From: Lodderomyces elongisporus
Lineage: Eukaryota; Ascomycota; Pichiomycetes; Serinales; Debaryomycetaceae
Reading direction: 5' to 3'
DNA: 64,000 nt
Assembly: GCF_030384665.1 (NCBI RefSeq)
Contig: NC_083676.1
Coordinates: 62,001 to 126,000, forward strand
A program made the position numbers and the translations under genes. How positions within the stretch are numbered: position 1 is the first letter of the stretch; every line of letters starts with the position of its first letter. Below the pieces are notes generated by a model. That model was not told the DNA's origin and ran no database searches. It was given only the letters and a program-made list of their open reading frames with translations. This document shows, piece after piece, positions 1 to 9,778 of the stretch.

Positions 1-3000
1 GTATTGGTCTCTTCCTTGGTCAACACATTGGCCAACGAACCCAATAATTTTGCTGATGAAATCGAGTCAATGCTCTCTTCTTCAACAATCGACAAAAGAC
101 TAGATTTCGAGGCTTCACTTAACATCTCACCCTTGGTCTCCACAACAGCAAGCATACCCTGCAACATTGAGGACTTGACACCAGAATCTTCAGTGGCTTT
201 GGCATTAGACACCAACTCGGTAATCAATGAATCAACACGAGGTTGGTGCTGCACCAAAGTACTTAATGCAACAACAGCTCTCTTTCTCAATGTCTCATTT
301 GTCACGTCACTTAAACAACGCACAAAGGTTCTTTGTAATTGTGGAATGAATGCTCTCAAAAATTGTGGAATCTTGTTCAACAAATTGTTCAATGCCACAA
401 GAATAGCCGATTTGATACTCGTAGCAACTTTCTCTCCAATAACCCTAATCATTGGTCCACTAATCACCGTAGCCAAAGTCTTCAAGTTATCAGCTGGAGT
501 CTTTTCAATGACATCAGCGATAGCCAACGCTGACAACTCCCTTTGCTCGGGCGTACCATACATCAAGCCATGCAAGAATATTGGCAAAATACTGTTTGGA
601 CCTTTTGGCAAGGCAAATCCTGCAACCTCGTACCCAGTAAGGTTCAATGCTTGGCTTGCAGGCTTGACCAACTTCTCCAAAATCTCCTTTGGTTGCCTCT
701 TCACCAATGATGTAAGAGACTCCATACTTCCCTTAACAACTTGTGGTGATGGGTCAGCAAGAGACAAAATCATTTGGAAAACAAAGTCTTCGAGGTACAT
801 CGAATAATCCATTGTAGCTTCAGCAAAGAATTGATCGAGTTGAGCAAATATAACTTCTCTCCTCTTTGGATCTTCATTCTTCATCAATGCCAACAATTGT
901 TGCATCAACAAATGAGCACCATCATCTTCAACCGAGAGAAGAACTTGGTTAAATTCATCATGCAAGTCCTCGCCGGCTACGATACCTTCCACCATGGTGT
1001 TGATAATGACAGAAAGCTTCTTGTACAATGCAGTACCAGCCACCGAGGATAATGAAGCCAATGCACCATAGTTGACTGGTTCTTTCAATAATACCGGAAG
1101 AGTAATTGGGAAGATCAAGTCTGCTTTGTTAGCCATCAACTCTTCAAGAGCAACCACCGTTGTAGTGTTCAACTCTGCCAACAATTGTGGGATAATCTCG
1201 TGAACAACGAAATTGCCCATCTTGGCATGCAATTCCTCAAACGCTTGAGCAGCAGCATTTCTGGTTGGTTTATCGTTTGTAACAAGACCATCATGAATAA
1301 TGGTGATAAACGTGTCTTGATATGTAGTCAATCCTTCCAATGAAGTTGACTTGATCAACTCTGTCAAGGCAATACAAGCACCTTCTTGGTCCTTGGCATT
1401 TTGTAACGTTGGCAACAACTGAGGTAAGGCATTTGCACCAACACGACGAACCATATCACCCAATGTTTGTGCTGCAATAATTCTTTGTGTCTCATCGTCA
1501 GATGCCAACTTACTCACAATAAGAGTAGTTAATGAAGGCAAGATCTCCTTAACAGTACGAGGAGTGTTTGAGACCAAAGCCTTCCAGATATCAGCACTAG
1601 CATTACGAACGATACCAGCAACATCTGAACGACAAACAAACAATGCTGCCAAAATACGATCACGACGATCTTGTCCAAGTGACTCGGCAAGAGTCTTGTT
1701 GACAGCTTGGTCTTCAATAAGTTCATTCTTACCAGAGAGACCAGTGATTTGGAATAACAAATCTCCAGTAAGCTCCAATGAAGAAAGACGAATACGATAA
1801 GATTCGTTGGACAATCCAGCTTCTAATTCGGGCAACAACAAATCAACTGCCTTCTTAGCATAATTCTTGACAATCAATCTACCCGATTTCAATGCAGTCT
1901 CTCTAATCTCCTCATCCAGATCAGCAAGACCATTAAGAATTGGTGGAATGATTTTACTCAAGTATGGTGAAAACTGAGAACCAAAACAAACAGGTAAAAA
2001 GAGCAAAAGTGGCATGAACCCAGCTCTTACTGCAGCACGAGGGGAAGAGGCTGATGTAATAATTGAAGGTAAAAGTTCCTCCAATTTGTTGACACCAAGA
2101 CCACAAATAACCTCTGACAATGCCTGCGCTGAACCAAGACGATCTCCGGCCTTTTGTTCGTCGTGCAAAGTATCGATCAATTTTGGAATCAACCCAGGGA
2201 ATTGATCTTCGCCTAGTTTTTCCACTAATGAACCCAAAGCTCTAGCCGCAGTAGATCTGGTTGCCGGCACAGGGTCAACCATGGCCATTTCAAGCTCTTC
2301 AACCAACTCATTCAAATATGGTTGCAAATCCTTGGAGTCAACCAAAATTGCCATATTACCCACAATTTGACATGCTTTTTTCTTTGTAGAGGCAGACCTA
2401 TCCTTCATTGCTCTGTGTATGACATGTATGATAAGGGCTAATGAAGAACTGTCAATGTAGTGCACAAATTGTGTCTTTGTCAATTTATCCAAAGCTTCCT
2501 CCAAATGCTTTGTTGGATCACCTATGGCATTGATCAAGTATGGCACAATTTGTTGAATCTCTGGGTTTCTAATAACTTCACCAAATCTCTTCAATGACTG
2601 TTCAGCAGCCTTCCTCACTTCCTTGTGTGTGTCATTCAACACACCTACAATTTCAGGAATAATCACCGATAATGAAGCGGACAATTGCTCTGGGTCCAAG
2701 TAAGCCATGGCACCCAACAACTCAACAGAACCCTTTTTGGACCTCCATGCAATCTCATCAAGGTTAGATATAGCCAAAGGTATAAGCTTTTTGACACCAA
2801 AAGAAGTTGTGTTTTTCATAATCTCTTTCGCAGCTTCATCGGTGGCCTGTCTAACTTCCGCTTGCGCATCACCAAGACTCTTTAATATAATGGGCAAAAT
2901 TTCAAACACAAATGGTTCAAAGTATTTACTCATAGTCTTGGACAAACTCTCAAACGCCAAAGAAACACTTTCCCTCTTTACGGGATCCTTCTTGTCGTCA

Positions 3001-6000
3001 GATGCATCAGTCAAGTTTCGAATCACGTCGTAATCAGCAAGAGCCTTGACACCACACCCTTTAACCAAACCCGCAATACCAAATGCGGCACCACGACGTT
3101 TTGAACGCGTTTTGGCTGTAAACAATTTCTCAAACATATCGTCAAAGTACTTTGGTAATTCCTTTTGAAAAGCTGGCACCAAAGGAGCAATACATTCAGC
3201 AACTGCAAATTGCACTGCTGGGGTATCCAAAGATTTGATCAATCTCTCGAAAATGACTTTCAATCTTGGATCATTCATCTCCAAATGACTAGCTAAGGAA
3301 CCATACAAGATAACAACTGGTTCCTTAATATTCTTGGAGCTCAAATTCTCTTCAAAAATGTTGATCAATGTTTCAATATTATCAGCACCGTGTGCTTTGA
3401 TAGCTTCGATACCAGCATCCTGGTATTGCTGACGGACGTGTTCATCTTTGTCGCCAAGAGCTTCATTAACCAAGAATTTAATCACTTTTTCAACATCTTG
3501 TTTGCTCAAAAGCGGAACAAGAAATTTGAGGGAATGTGCAATTGTTGATCTCTCTTCCCATCTATCCCTTTGGTCGATGGTCGATTTGATAACCAAACCA
3601 AACTCATCCAATTTTGGTGCCGGTGGGTTCTTCTTTTCAATGTAAAATTCAAACAATTCCTCAACTTGTAACAGTGTGGTTTTTGCTGCTTCCGTGTAGG
3701 CATGTGCAACAGACAAACGCAATCCAGCATCTGTTAACCCAAACAAGTCCAACAAATTTGTAGTATCTGGTACAATCAACCCATTATCTTCCCAAATAGT
3801 TTGTGCAAGTTCTTGACTATTGTGATCAGTGTCAAACGTAGCAACAAATACTTCTTTTGAATATGCTTCCAATTCAAACTCTGAATCGAGTCCTTCCAAA
3901 ATCGTTGATCTCACAAACACATGAGGTGAAACAACATTCTTGAGCAACAATTGCAAATCTTTTTCGCTGGTGCTGATGGCAATGTATGGACACAATGAAA
4001 GAAAACATTCCTTAACCAACTTGGCTTTCGAGGGAATGGCCATAAGTGAGATCAAAATCTCCAATATGCTAGTTCTTGGAATTTCTGGATCGGCAAACAA
4101 TTCAGCATGTGCAGAAATAATCTCAATACACAACAACAACTGTTCTTCTTCTGGATCGTTTTCAACAAACTCGGAAGTAACTGCAATCTTTTTCGAGTTT
4201 CTGAATGCAGCTGCTTGTCCTCGATGAAGAACCTTTGTCAAAAGTGGTAATACATATGACAATGAAGTTGCATCTAGTGGATTTTGATCACTCAAAATCT
4301 TGATACGGTACAAGATTCTTCCCAAGAGGGTAACGAGTGGTTCCTGCAGCAATTCCTCATCCAACTTAATATCATGCAAACGCAACACTGCAACACCGAT
4401 AAATCTCCTCATAGATTCGAATCTCGAGCTGGTCAATTCGGACAATTGCAAAAAAGTATCAATAGTACTTTCAAACAAATCACCTTCAATGACAGCAAGG
4501 TCCAATAATTTCTTAACGGCAACAGGGTACCAAAATTCAACACCATTATTAACAAATTTGGCTTGTTCTGTTAACTCCCTAATCAAATCGGTAGCATAAT
4601 CAACTTTAGAAATTATTTGTTTCACTTGAGCTCTAATATTGGACTCCTTGGCTACTTGCTCTGCAACAAGCTTTTTTTCTTCCGGTGTCAATTTCTTAGC
4701 TTGTTTCAATTCTTTGCTCATTTTCTCCTCCCATGCTTTTATCTCATAATCTTTTGAGTTTTTATCCAAAGCCTTGGGTTTCTTTTCAAGCACATCGATG
4801 ACCATTTCGCCCTCGGTACCATGGTAAATTTGTCTTGTGGTGTCATCGATTGCAGATTCCAAAGACAAGTCATCCTCCAAAAGTTTAACAATTGGATGAA
4901 TCAATTGTGGTTGGATAAATGCTAGTGCAGCCAACGCCTTGATTGATGCAGGACTACGGTCAACATTACACAAGTCAAACATATGCTTAAAGTTATCCTT
5001 CACCAAAGTGGCAATATCAACTTTTTGTGAATGACCGCTACGTTGAACAAGACCAATCCATCCGCCATTCACAGCAATTCGTGGGTCGCTTGCAGCCACC
5101 AATAAGCTCACTGCATTCTCCTTAACCTGTTCAACATCCTGTAACTGAGTCAATATAGAAAACACTGGACTCAAAAGTTTGAGATTGTACGATTCTGGAG
5201 AGAGGTTATGAACATGGATAACAATTTTGTCTCCTAAACTCAAATCAGTTTCTGCAACTTGCTTAAATCTGTCAAGAGCAATTTTTCTGACAGAATAAGG
5301 CACTTTTTTGCCTGTCAAAACAAAAAGCCATGCATTTGCCTGATCTGTCAATGCTCTGGTAAACCACACCAAGTCAGTTTCGTCAAATTTTTCGAAATGC
5401 TTGCTATCATTAAGGAGGGATGATTCCTTTTTATCAGTTAAAGCCAATACAACAAAGGCACAAGCAACTGCTTTGATATTTGCAGCAGGTGCTTGTTCAA
5501 TCGATTCGAGAGTCTCATTAAATATTGGAATAAATTGTGATGGGACAACATGATCTTGTTTATTTCCGTTTGAGTAAACTTCATTAGCATATTCAACAAA
5601 CCAAACACGGCGAAACTTTGATTTGAATCCTGTGATGAAAGCTTGCACCACTTGCTCAGGAAACTCCAATTTAATAGCATGATGTGCAAGCACATTAACC
5701 AAGCTGGTTAAGGAGTGTTCGTTTTGTTCCTTTGCTGCAAGTGGCAAAAGTGCTTCGACAATCTTATCCGCCTCAGATGAAAAGAGGAGCGATTTAATGA
5801 GTAACGATTTAGACTCTGCATTGGATGTAGCTTTGATTGCCTTAATGATTTCACCACTGAGATCGGAATCTGATTTTAAAGACAAAAGTCTCAAAATGTT
5901 ATAAGCACCTAGTCTCACGTGTTCTTTCAGAGACTTGATCCCACTAATAACCGATTGCAACAATTTGCTTGAAACGGAAACTTTGTGAGGCAAGTTTTCG

Positions 6001-6866
6001 AAAAAAGATGGCAAGATCAATTCAAATGCATTCTCGGACGATCTCAACACGGATTTCTCAATCGCTGGTTGTAACAACTCCTTATAAGTCTCTGGGTCCA
6101 CCAATGACGCAACACATGGCGCAAAACTGTTTATTACAAGATCTGAAGGTAATGATTTACCCAATACAATGTGGTTGACATAAGAGTTTAAAATTGTTGT
6201 TTTTTGTTCTTGGAATTTTTCAATAATGGATGGCTCGGTGGGGATGAGTTCCTCTGCAGCCTTGTTCAAGGGACCGAGCAATGCGAATGATGAGCCTTGT
6301 GCGTTGTTTACAATCAAGTCGAGGTATGTTGCATCTTTTGCCAAAGTTCTAGCGATTGCTGTTTTTGTCGAGGTCATTACTGATTTCAAGATTCTTTGCT
6401 GTGACTTGTTTAAAGTACTTTTTGTCCTTGTTCCAGCTAGATGCTCGACACTTTTACTTAAAATCTTTGCCTGAGCAGAAACACAGCTATCCAGTAGTCT
6501 ATGTTCTTTAGCGAGCTCAATGACAAATGCATTGATCCAGTCCAACAAGGTCAAATAGTCTCTTTGAGCGAGCAAAGGTCCTGATATTTCTTTATTGATG
6601 AACTCGACATAGATTTGCAAGAATCGCAGGTCTCGCAGTCCAATAGCTTTCAACGTCTCAATCACTTCGTTTCTGGAGTCTGCATCCTGATAGTAGTTAT
6701 AAGTTGACAAGAGGAGAACACTAATGATTTTCAATTCAGCCTCTTCAAGAGCTTCGATGTTTTCTTTAATAGTAGATAATGTGTTGAGCCTAGTGCTCAC
6801 TGAGGAGCTTTGTACATTCTTTGCAAGAACGGGCTTTAATTGCTCCCATGTATTATGTTCCGACAT
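1..6866 (-). CDS. GCN1: Gcn1, ribosome-associated activator of Gcn2 kinase (3' end beyond window)
   Basis: Gcn1 is a huge HEAT-repeat protein that sits on translating or collided ribosomes and lets the kinase Gcn2 sense uncharged tRNA in general amino-acid control. The minus frame is open from the ATG at 6866 to the left edge, giving about 2288 residues without a stop; the yeast protein is about 2670, so roughly 380 C-terminal residues are missing. The product starts MSEHNTWEQLKPVL and is built of helical HEAT repeats throughout. The eEF3-like central block lies near residues 1240-1560 (about 3150-2190) and contains KTRSKRRGAAFG followed by regularly spaced HEAT units. Most of the region known in the family to bind the Gcn2 RWD domain should lie near the left edge. 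No frameshift was seen. The plus-strand open frames here are shadows. The family call is secure; the C-terminus cannot be judged. Confidence 0.95.
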   Translation of the reverse strand, partial: MSEHNTWEQLKPVLAKNVQSSSVSTRLNTLSTIKENIEALEEAELKIISVLLLSTYNYYQDADSRNEVIETLKAIGLRDLRFLQIYVEFINKEISGPLLAQRDYLTLLDWINAFVIELAKEHRLLDSCVSAQAKILSKSVEHLAGTRTKSTLNKSQQRILKSVMTSTKTAIARTLAKDATYLDLIVNNAQGSSFALLGPLNKAAEELIPTEPSIIEKFQEQKTTILNSYVNHIVLGKSLPSDLVINSFAPCVASLVDPETYKELLQPAIEKSVLRSSENAFELILPSFFENLPHKVSVSSKLLQSVISGIKSLKEHVRLGAYNILRLLSLKSDSDLSGEIIKAIKATSNAESKSLLIKSLLFSSEADKIVEALLPLAAKEQNEHSLTSLVNVLAHHAIKLEFPEQVVQAFITGFKSKFRRVWFVEYANEVYSNGNKQDHVVPSQFIPIFNETLESIEQAPAANIKAVACAFVVLALTDKKESSLLNDSKHFEKFDETDLVWFTRALTDQANAWLFVLTGKKVPYSVRKIALDRFKQVAETDLSLGDKIVIHVHNLSPESYNLKLLSPVFSILTQLQDVEQVKENAVSLLVAASDPRIAVNGGWIGLVQRSGHSQKVDIATLVKDNFKHMFDLCNVDRSPASIKALAALAFIQPQLIHPIVKLLEDDLSLESAIDDTTRQIYHGTEGEMVIDVLEKKPKALDKNSKDYEIKAWEEKMSKELKQAKKLTPEEKKLVAEQVAKESNIRAQVKQIISKVDYATDLIRELTEQAKFVNNGVEFWYPVAVKKLLDLAVIEGDLFESTIDTFLQLSELTSSRFESMRRFIGVAVLRLHDIKLDEELLQEPLVTLLGRILYRIKILSDQNPLDATSLSYVLPLLTKVLHRGQAAAFRNSKKIAVTSEFVENDPEEEQLLLCIEIISAHAELFADPEIPRTSILEILISLMAIPSKAKLVKECFLSLCPYIAISTSEKDLQLLLKNVVSPHVFVRSTILEGLDSEFELEAYSKEVFVATFDTDHNSQELAQTIWEDNGLIVPDTTNLLDLFGLTDAGLRLSVAHAYTEAAKTTLLQVEELFEFYIEKKNPPAPKLDEFGLVIKSTIDQRDRWEERSTIAHSLKFLVPLLSKQDVEKVIKFLVNEALGDKDEHVRQQYQDAGIEAIKAHGADNIETLINIFEENLSSKNIKEPVVILYGSLASHLEMNDPRLKVIFERLIKSLDTPAVQFAVAECIAPLVPAFQKELPKYFDDMFEKLFTAKTRSKRRGAAFGIAGLVKGCGVKALADYDVIRNLTDASDDKKDPVKRESVSLAFESLSKTMSKYFEPFVFEILPIILKSLGDAQAEVRQATDEAAKEIMKNTTSFGVKKLIPLAISNLDEIAWRSKKGSVELLGAMAYLDPEQLSASLSVIIPEIVGVLNDTHKEVRKAAEQSLKRFGEVIRNPEIQQIVPYLINAIGDPTKHLEEALDKLTKTQFVHYIDSSSLALIIHVIHRAMKDRSASTKKKACQIVGNMAILVDSKDLQPYLNELVEELEMAMVDPVPATRSTAARALGSLVEKLGEDQFPGLIPKLIDTLHDEQKAGDRLGSAQALSEVICGLGVNKLEELLPSIITSASSPRAAVRAGFMPLLLFLPVCFGSQFSPYLSKIIPPILNGLADLDEEIRETALKSGRLIVKNYAKKAVDLLLPELEAGLSNESYRIRLSSLELTGDLLFQITGLSGKNELIEDQAVNKTLAESLGQDRRDRILAALFVCRSDVAGIVRNASADIWKALVSNTPRTVKEILPSLTTLIVSKLASDDETQRIIAAQTLGDMVRRVGANALPQLLPTLQNAKDQEGACIALTELIKSTSLEGLTTYQDTFITIIHDGLVTNDKPTRNAAAQAFEELHAKMGNFVVHEIIPQLLAELNTTTVVALEELMANKADLIFPITLPVLLKEPVNYGALASLSSVAGTALYKKLSVIINTMVEGIVAGEDLHDEFNQVLLSVEDDGAHLLMQQLLALMKNEDPKRREVIFAQLDQFFAEATMDYSMYLEDFVFQMILSLADPSPQVVKGSMESLTSLVKRQPKEILEKLVKPASQALNLTGYEVAGFALPKGPNSILPIFLHGLMYGTPEQRELSALAIADVIEKTPADNLKTLATVISGPMIRVIGEKVATSIKSAILVALNNLLNKIPQFLRAFIPQLQRTFVRCLSDVTNETLRKRAVVALSTLVQHQPRVDSLITELVSNAKATEDSGVKSSMLQGMLAVVETKGEMLSEASKSSLLSIVEEESIDSISSAKLLGSLANVLTKEETN

Positions 6867-8263
6867 CCACGGTCCTAATCGGTTATTTTGATTCTACCTG
6901 CCAAATATATATATATATATATATGTATTTATAAACCTTGGAAGGGTTTATTTTGTGGTTGCTAATCTAGTTGAAAAATAATTGGGAAAAAAAAAAATGC
7001 ACATTTAGCATCCTGGTAGCTTTTGCTCATTCTCAAGCTCAGGTTTAAGCTTGTTGCTCATGCTGCTGCTAATACCACTAGTACTATTACTAGTAGTGTG
7101 TCTTGTCACACGCTCGAAAGAAAAAAAAAAATTTACAAAATTTGGCACCACCAAAGAGAGGGAAGAAAAAAAAAATTTACAACTTTCCAATCTCTCTTTT
7201 TCTTTTCCTCTTTTCTTCTTTTCCTCTTTTCTTTTTCTTCTTTTTCTTTTTTTTCTTCTTCATCAACTATAACAGTCGATGAGGATAGGTTAGATGCCGT
7301 TGCAGTGATGAAGTTGGGCGGGGGAAAACTATATTCTTTTGGATGTAGGCTTTTTATTTTCCCTTTTCCCGATTTTTCCTCGACCTTGGCTTTGATTCTT
7401 CTGAGTAGAGGTTGGGCGCTGTGGACAATACCACGAACCTTTTCATCACCACACAAATTTTGAGTGGTATTTTAATTATAGTTCTGTTCTGAGGCTGTAT
7501 TACTATGGTTGATCAACACCTTAATTACTTCTCTATATCCTATTATCGTTATTGAATGAGTATAGTGGAGGTACTGTATTCAATTGGGGGTTATATTTAA
7601 CAAAAGACTTGACTGCAGTAACAACAACAGCTTGAAACTGTATCACTAAACAGTATGTCTCCTGATGATGAGGATGATGATGATGATAAAACCAATAAAA
7701 GTGTCAAGGTTCTTTATTGCATGATCTATCCAACAGTGGAAACACATTAATACTCTCAACTATCAATTACGTGTACGTTTGCTATGCTGTAGAAAATAAA
7801 CAACCCAATTGACTCTATTCATCTTATTGTAAAGAATGTATAGAATTATCTTTGGGCTTAAGGCTTACCACTTGTGATGTAATCCTTTTCAATAGTTATG
7901 CAACTATGGAAGTAGAAAACGAAAATGAAAGAAAAAAAGGATGATGTGAGAGATTTTAGGGGTTGTAAGAGTTGAATAGGTTTCTTAGCGTTGTACATAT
8001 ACAGAGACATTAGGTATGTCACCATTAGTTGATGGATCATATTAAAGGTAAAAAAAATCAAAAAGAATCCATTGATATCGATATAAATAGTTATTATTTT
8101 CGTAAGCATCATTAAAATAAAAAAATAAAAAGGAAAATGTGAGTTTAACTCTCTAGCAAAAGCAATTGTCTTATAAACAGTCTTGAAAACAACACGATTC
8201 TCTTTATTTTCTTTCCTTTTTTTTTCTCTCTTTTGTCCCCATTTGCAGGTGTATTAGTTAATT
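6867..8263. other. Intergenic: GCN1 upstream region and 3' region of the CCCH gene
   Basis: No convincing gene. It holds an (AT)n run at about 6905-6924, two near-identical poly(A)-TTTACA blocks at about 7120-7182, a long pyrimidine tract at about 7190-7262 and a GATGAT run at about 7664-7688. The part nearest 8264 is the likely 3' untranslated region of the CCCH gene and carries one AU-rich core (see separate entry). The longest minus-strand open frames here start only at non-ATG codons. Confidence 0.6.
8083..8089 (-). promoter_or_regulatory. AU-rich element core UAUUUAU in the CCCH gene's own 3' region
   Basis: On the minus strand this reads TATTTAT, about 175 nt past the stop codon of the CCCH gene. 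UAUUUAU is the core bound by tandem CCCH proteins of the tristetraprolin/Cth2 family. A lone 7-mer in AT-rich DNA can occur by chance, so autoregulation is only a suggestion. Confidence 0.35.
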
Positions 8264-9778
8264 TTAGTCGCCATGTTTGAAGCAACATCTGTTACCGTAT
8301 CTACAACTTCCATACTTGGCCCAATTAGTGCATGGTTTTGATCTCCATTTTGGTGGTCTCTCCACGTGCTTCAACTCTTGTTCTCCATGAGCAAATTGAC
8401 ATTTGGTGCCATATGTACAGACCCCGGTCTTCATAAATGGTGCACAAAGCTCAGTTTTGTATAATTGGGTATTGACCTTTGCTGTTTGGTATGGAGTCTG
8501 TTGCACTGGTGCTGGTGTTGGTGCTGGTGGTGATTGTGGTAATTGTTGTGGTGGTGGTTGTGGTGGTTGTTGCTGTTGTTGGTTTTGTTGAATTTCTGAC
8601 TTGTGAATGTAGTTGTGATTAAAAGTGCCATTAAACTCTTGCACATCAAATTGACTAATTTGTGGAGATAATGGATGTTGTGACTGTTGTGACTGTTGCT
8701 GTAATTGTTTGGCAAAGTGTAAACCTTCTAAGCTGCTGCCGAGTGATTGGACGTCTTCATCAAGCAAATACATTTGTTGGTTATAAAGCTGCTCATCTAT
8801 AAAATTTGGTGATTTCAAACCCGAGTTTCGGATACTGCGATTTGAAGTTTGGTGTGAATTGTAAGTTGCACTTCCAAGACCAGTTGCAATGCCACTTCCA
8901 ATGCCACTTCCAATGCCACTTCCAATACCGACGTCATATTGTGGACTTAAAAGTAGTGGTGGTGATGCCAGCAATCCCTCGTATGTGAACCTTTGCTGCT
9001 GCTGCTGTTGTTGGTGGTGGTGGTGGTGGTGGTGGTGAAGAGGGTTCCATGAGATTTCATCTTGAGCTAGTAATAATGCAGAGGTGGGACTATTCCATAA
9101 TGATGGTGAGGTAGCTCTTTGGAATGTATAGTTGGCGTTAATGTTTCCATTACTAGTATCTCTATTGTTTAAGTCATGTTGAAATTGTTGATACTGGTAC
9201 TGGTACTGGTACTGTTGGTTTTGTTGGTGTTGTTGTTCTTGTGCTGATGTTAATGTTTGTGGTGGTGGTTGTGGTAGTTTTGGTGGTTGGACACATGGTA
9301 GCAACTCTGATTGCAAATTATTATTTGACTGAAAATCTAAGCGAGGATGAGAAGGAGGAGAAGTAGAAGAAGGAATAATAGTGTCCAAGTATAAATGTGA
9401 ATCGATTGTAGGTTGATTGATTGTAATTTGACATGGGGACTGTGATTGAGAATGTAAATCCAATGGATTGTAGAGCGGCTGTTCCTTTTCTTGTTGTGGT
9501 TGTTGTGATTGTTGTGGCTGTGAAAAATTCAAAGCATTCAACTTCAATGTCTCATAAGTATCTGAAAAGTATGATTCATTCGAAGAGGTCTGCCACAAAT
9601 CAGGAAGCAAGTCGCCTTTCAAATCAACTATTGAATTGGATGACGAGAGCGATGATATGGAAGAAGATGTGTTCTTGGACTCGACTGAGTTTTTCCTGAA
9701 AAAGTCAACTGGTCGTTGCACTTGCTGTTGTTGCGTTGTAAGCTTGTTCTTCCGTGATATGTCTGAGCTTGTAAGCAT
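8264..9778 (-). CDS. ZFS1: Tandem CCCH zinc-finger mRNA-decay protein (tristetraprolin/Cth2 family)
   Basis: The protein should bind AU-rich elements in mRNA 3' UTRs and promote decay of those messages. It has 504 residues, with ATG at 9778 and TAA at 8264. Both fingers lie at the extreme C-terminus. Each has the exact CX8CX5CX3H spacing: the first begins TELCAPFMKTGVC near residue 440 and the second begins SKPCTNWAKYGSC near residue 480. The lead-in YKTELC is the family signature. The rest is low complexity: an N-terminal Ser-rich part, Gln/Pro stretches, a His run followed directly by a Gln run near residues 250-265, and a Gly-Ser-Ile repeat near 290-310. Fingers at the C-terminus match fungal Cth1/Cth2 and Candida Zfs1 proteins; the symbol is chosen by that resemblance. 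It is divergently arranged with SGS1 across about 3 kb. Confidence 0.9.
   Translation of the reverse strand: MLTSSDISRKNKLTTQQQQVQRPVDFFRKNSVESKNTSSSISSLSSSNSIVDLKGDLLPDLWQTSSNESYFSDTYETLKLNALNFSQPQQSQQPQQEKEQPLYNPLDLHSQSQSPCQITINQPTIDSHLYLDTIIPSSTSPPSHPRLDFQSNNNLQSELLPCVQPPKLPQPPPQTLTSAQEQQHQQNQQYQYQYQYQQFQHDLNNRDTSNGNINANYTFQRATSPSLWNSPTSALLLAQDEISWNPLHHHHHHHHQQQQQQQRFTYEGLLASPPLLLSPQYDVGIGSGIGSGIGSGIATGLGSATYNSHQTSNRSIRNSGLKSPNFIDEQLYNQQMYLLDEDVQSLGSSLEGLHFAKQLQQQSQQSQHPLSPQISQFDVQEFNGTFNHNYIHKSEIQQNQQQQQPPQPPPQQLPQSPPAPTPAPVQQTPYQTAKVNTQLYKTELCAPFMKTGVCTYGTKCQFAHGEQELKHVERPPKWRSKPCTNWAKYGSCRYGNRCCFKHGD

Noticed and set aside
4..6474. Many plus-strand open frames across the first 6.5 kb
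   Set aside because: They are antisense shadows of the long GCN1 frame, start at non-ATG codons in several cases, and show no family motifs, while the minus frame is continuous HEAT-repeat protein.
7005..7456. Two minus-strand frames that might be exons of one small gene
   Set aside because: Both open frames begin only at TTG, not ATG; the join falls in poly(A) blocks, and no proper splice or branch signals were found. Much of the sequence is a Lys/Glu artefact of a pyrimidine tract.
7858..8112. 84-codon minus frame next to the CCCH gene 3' end
   Set aside because: AT-driven Phe/Ile composition and overlap with the probable 3' untranslated region.
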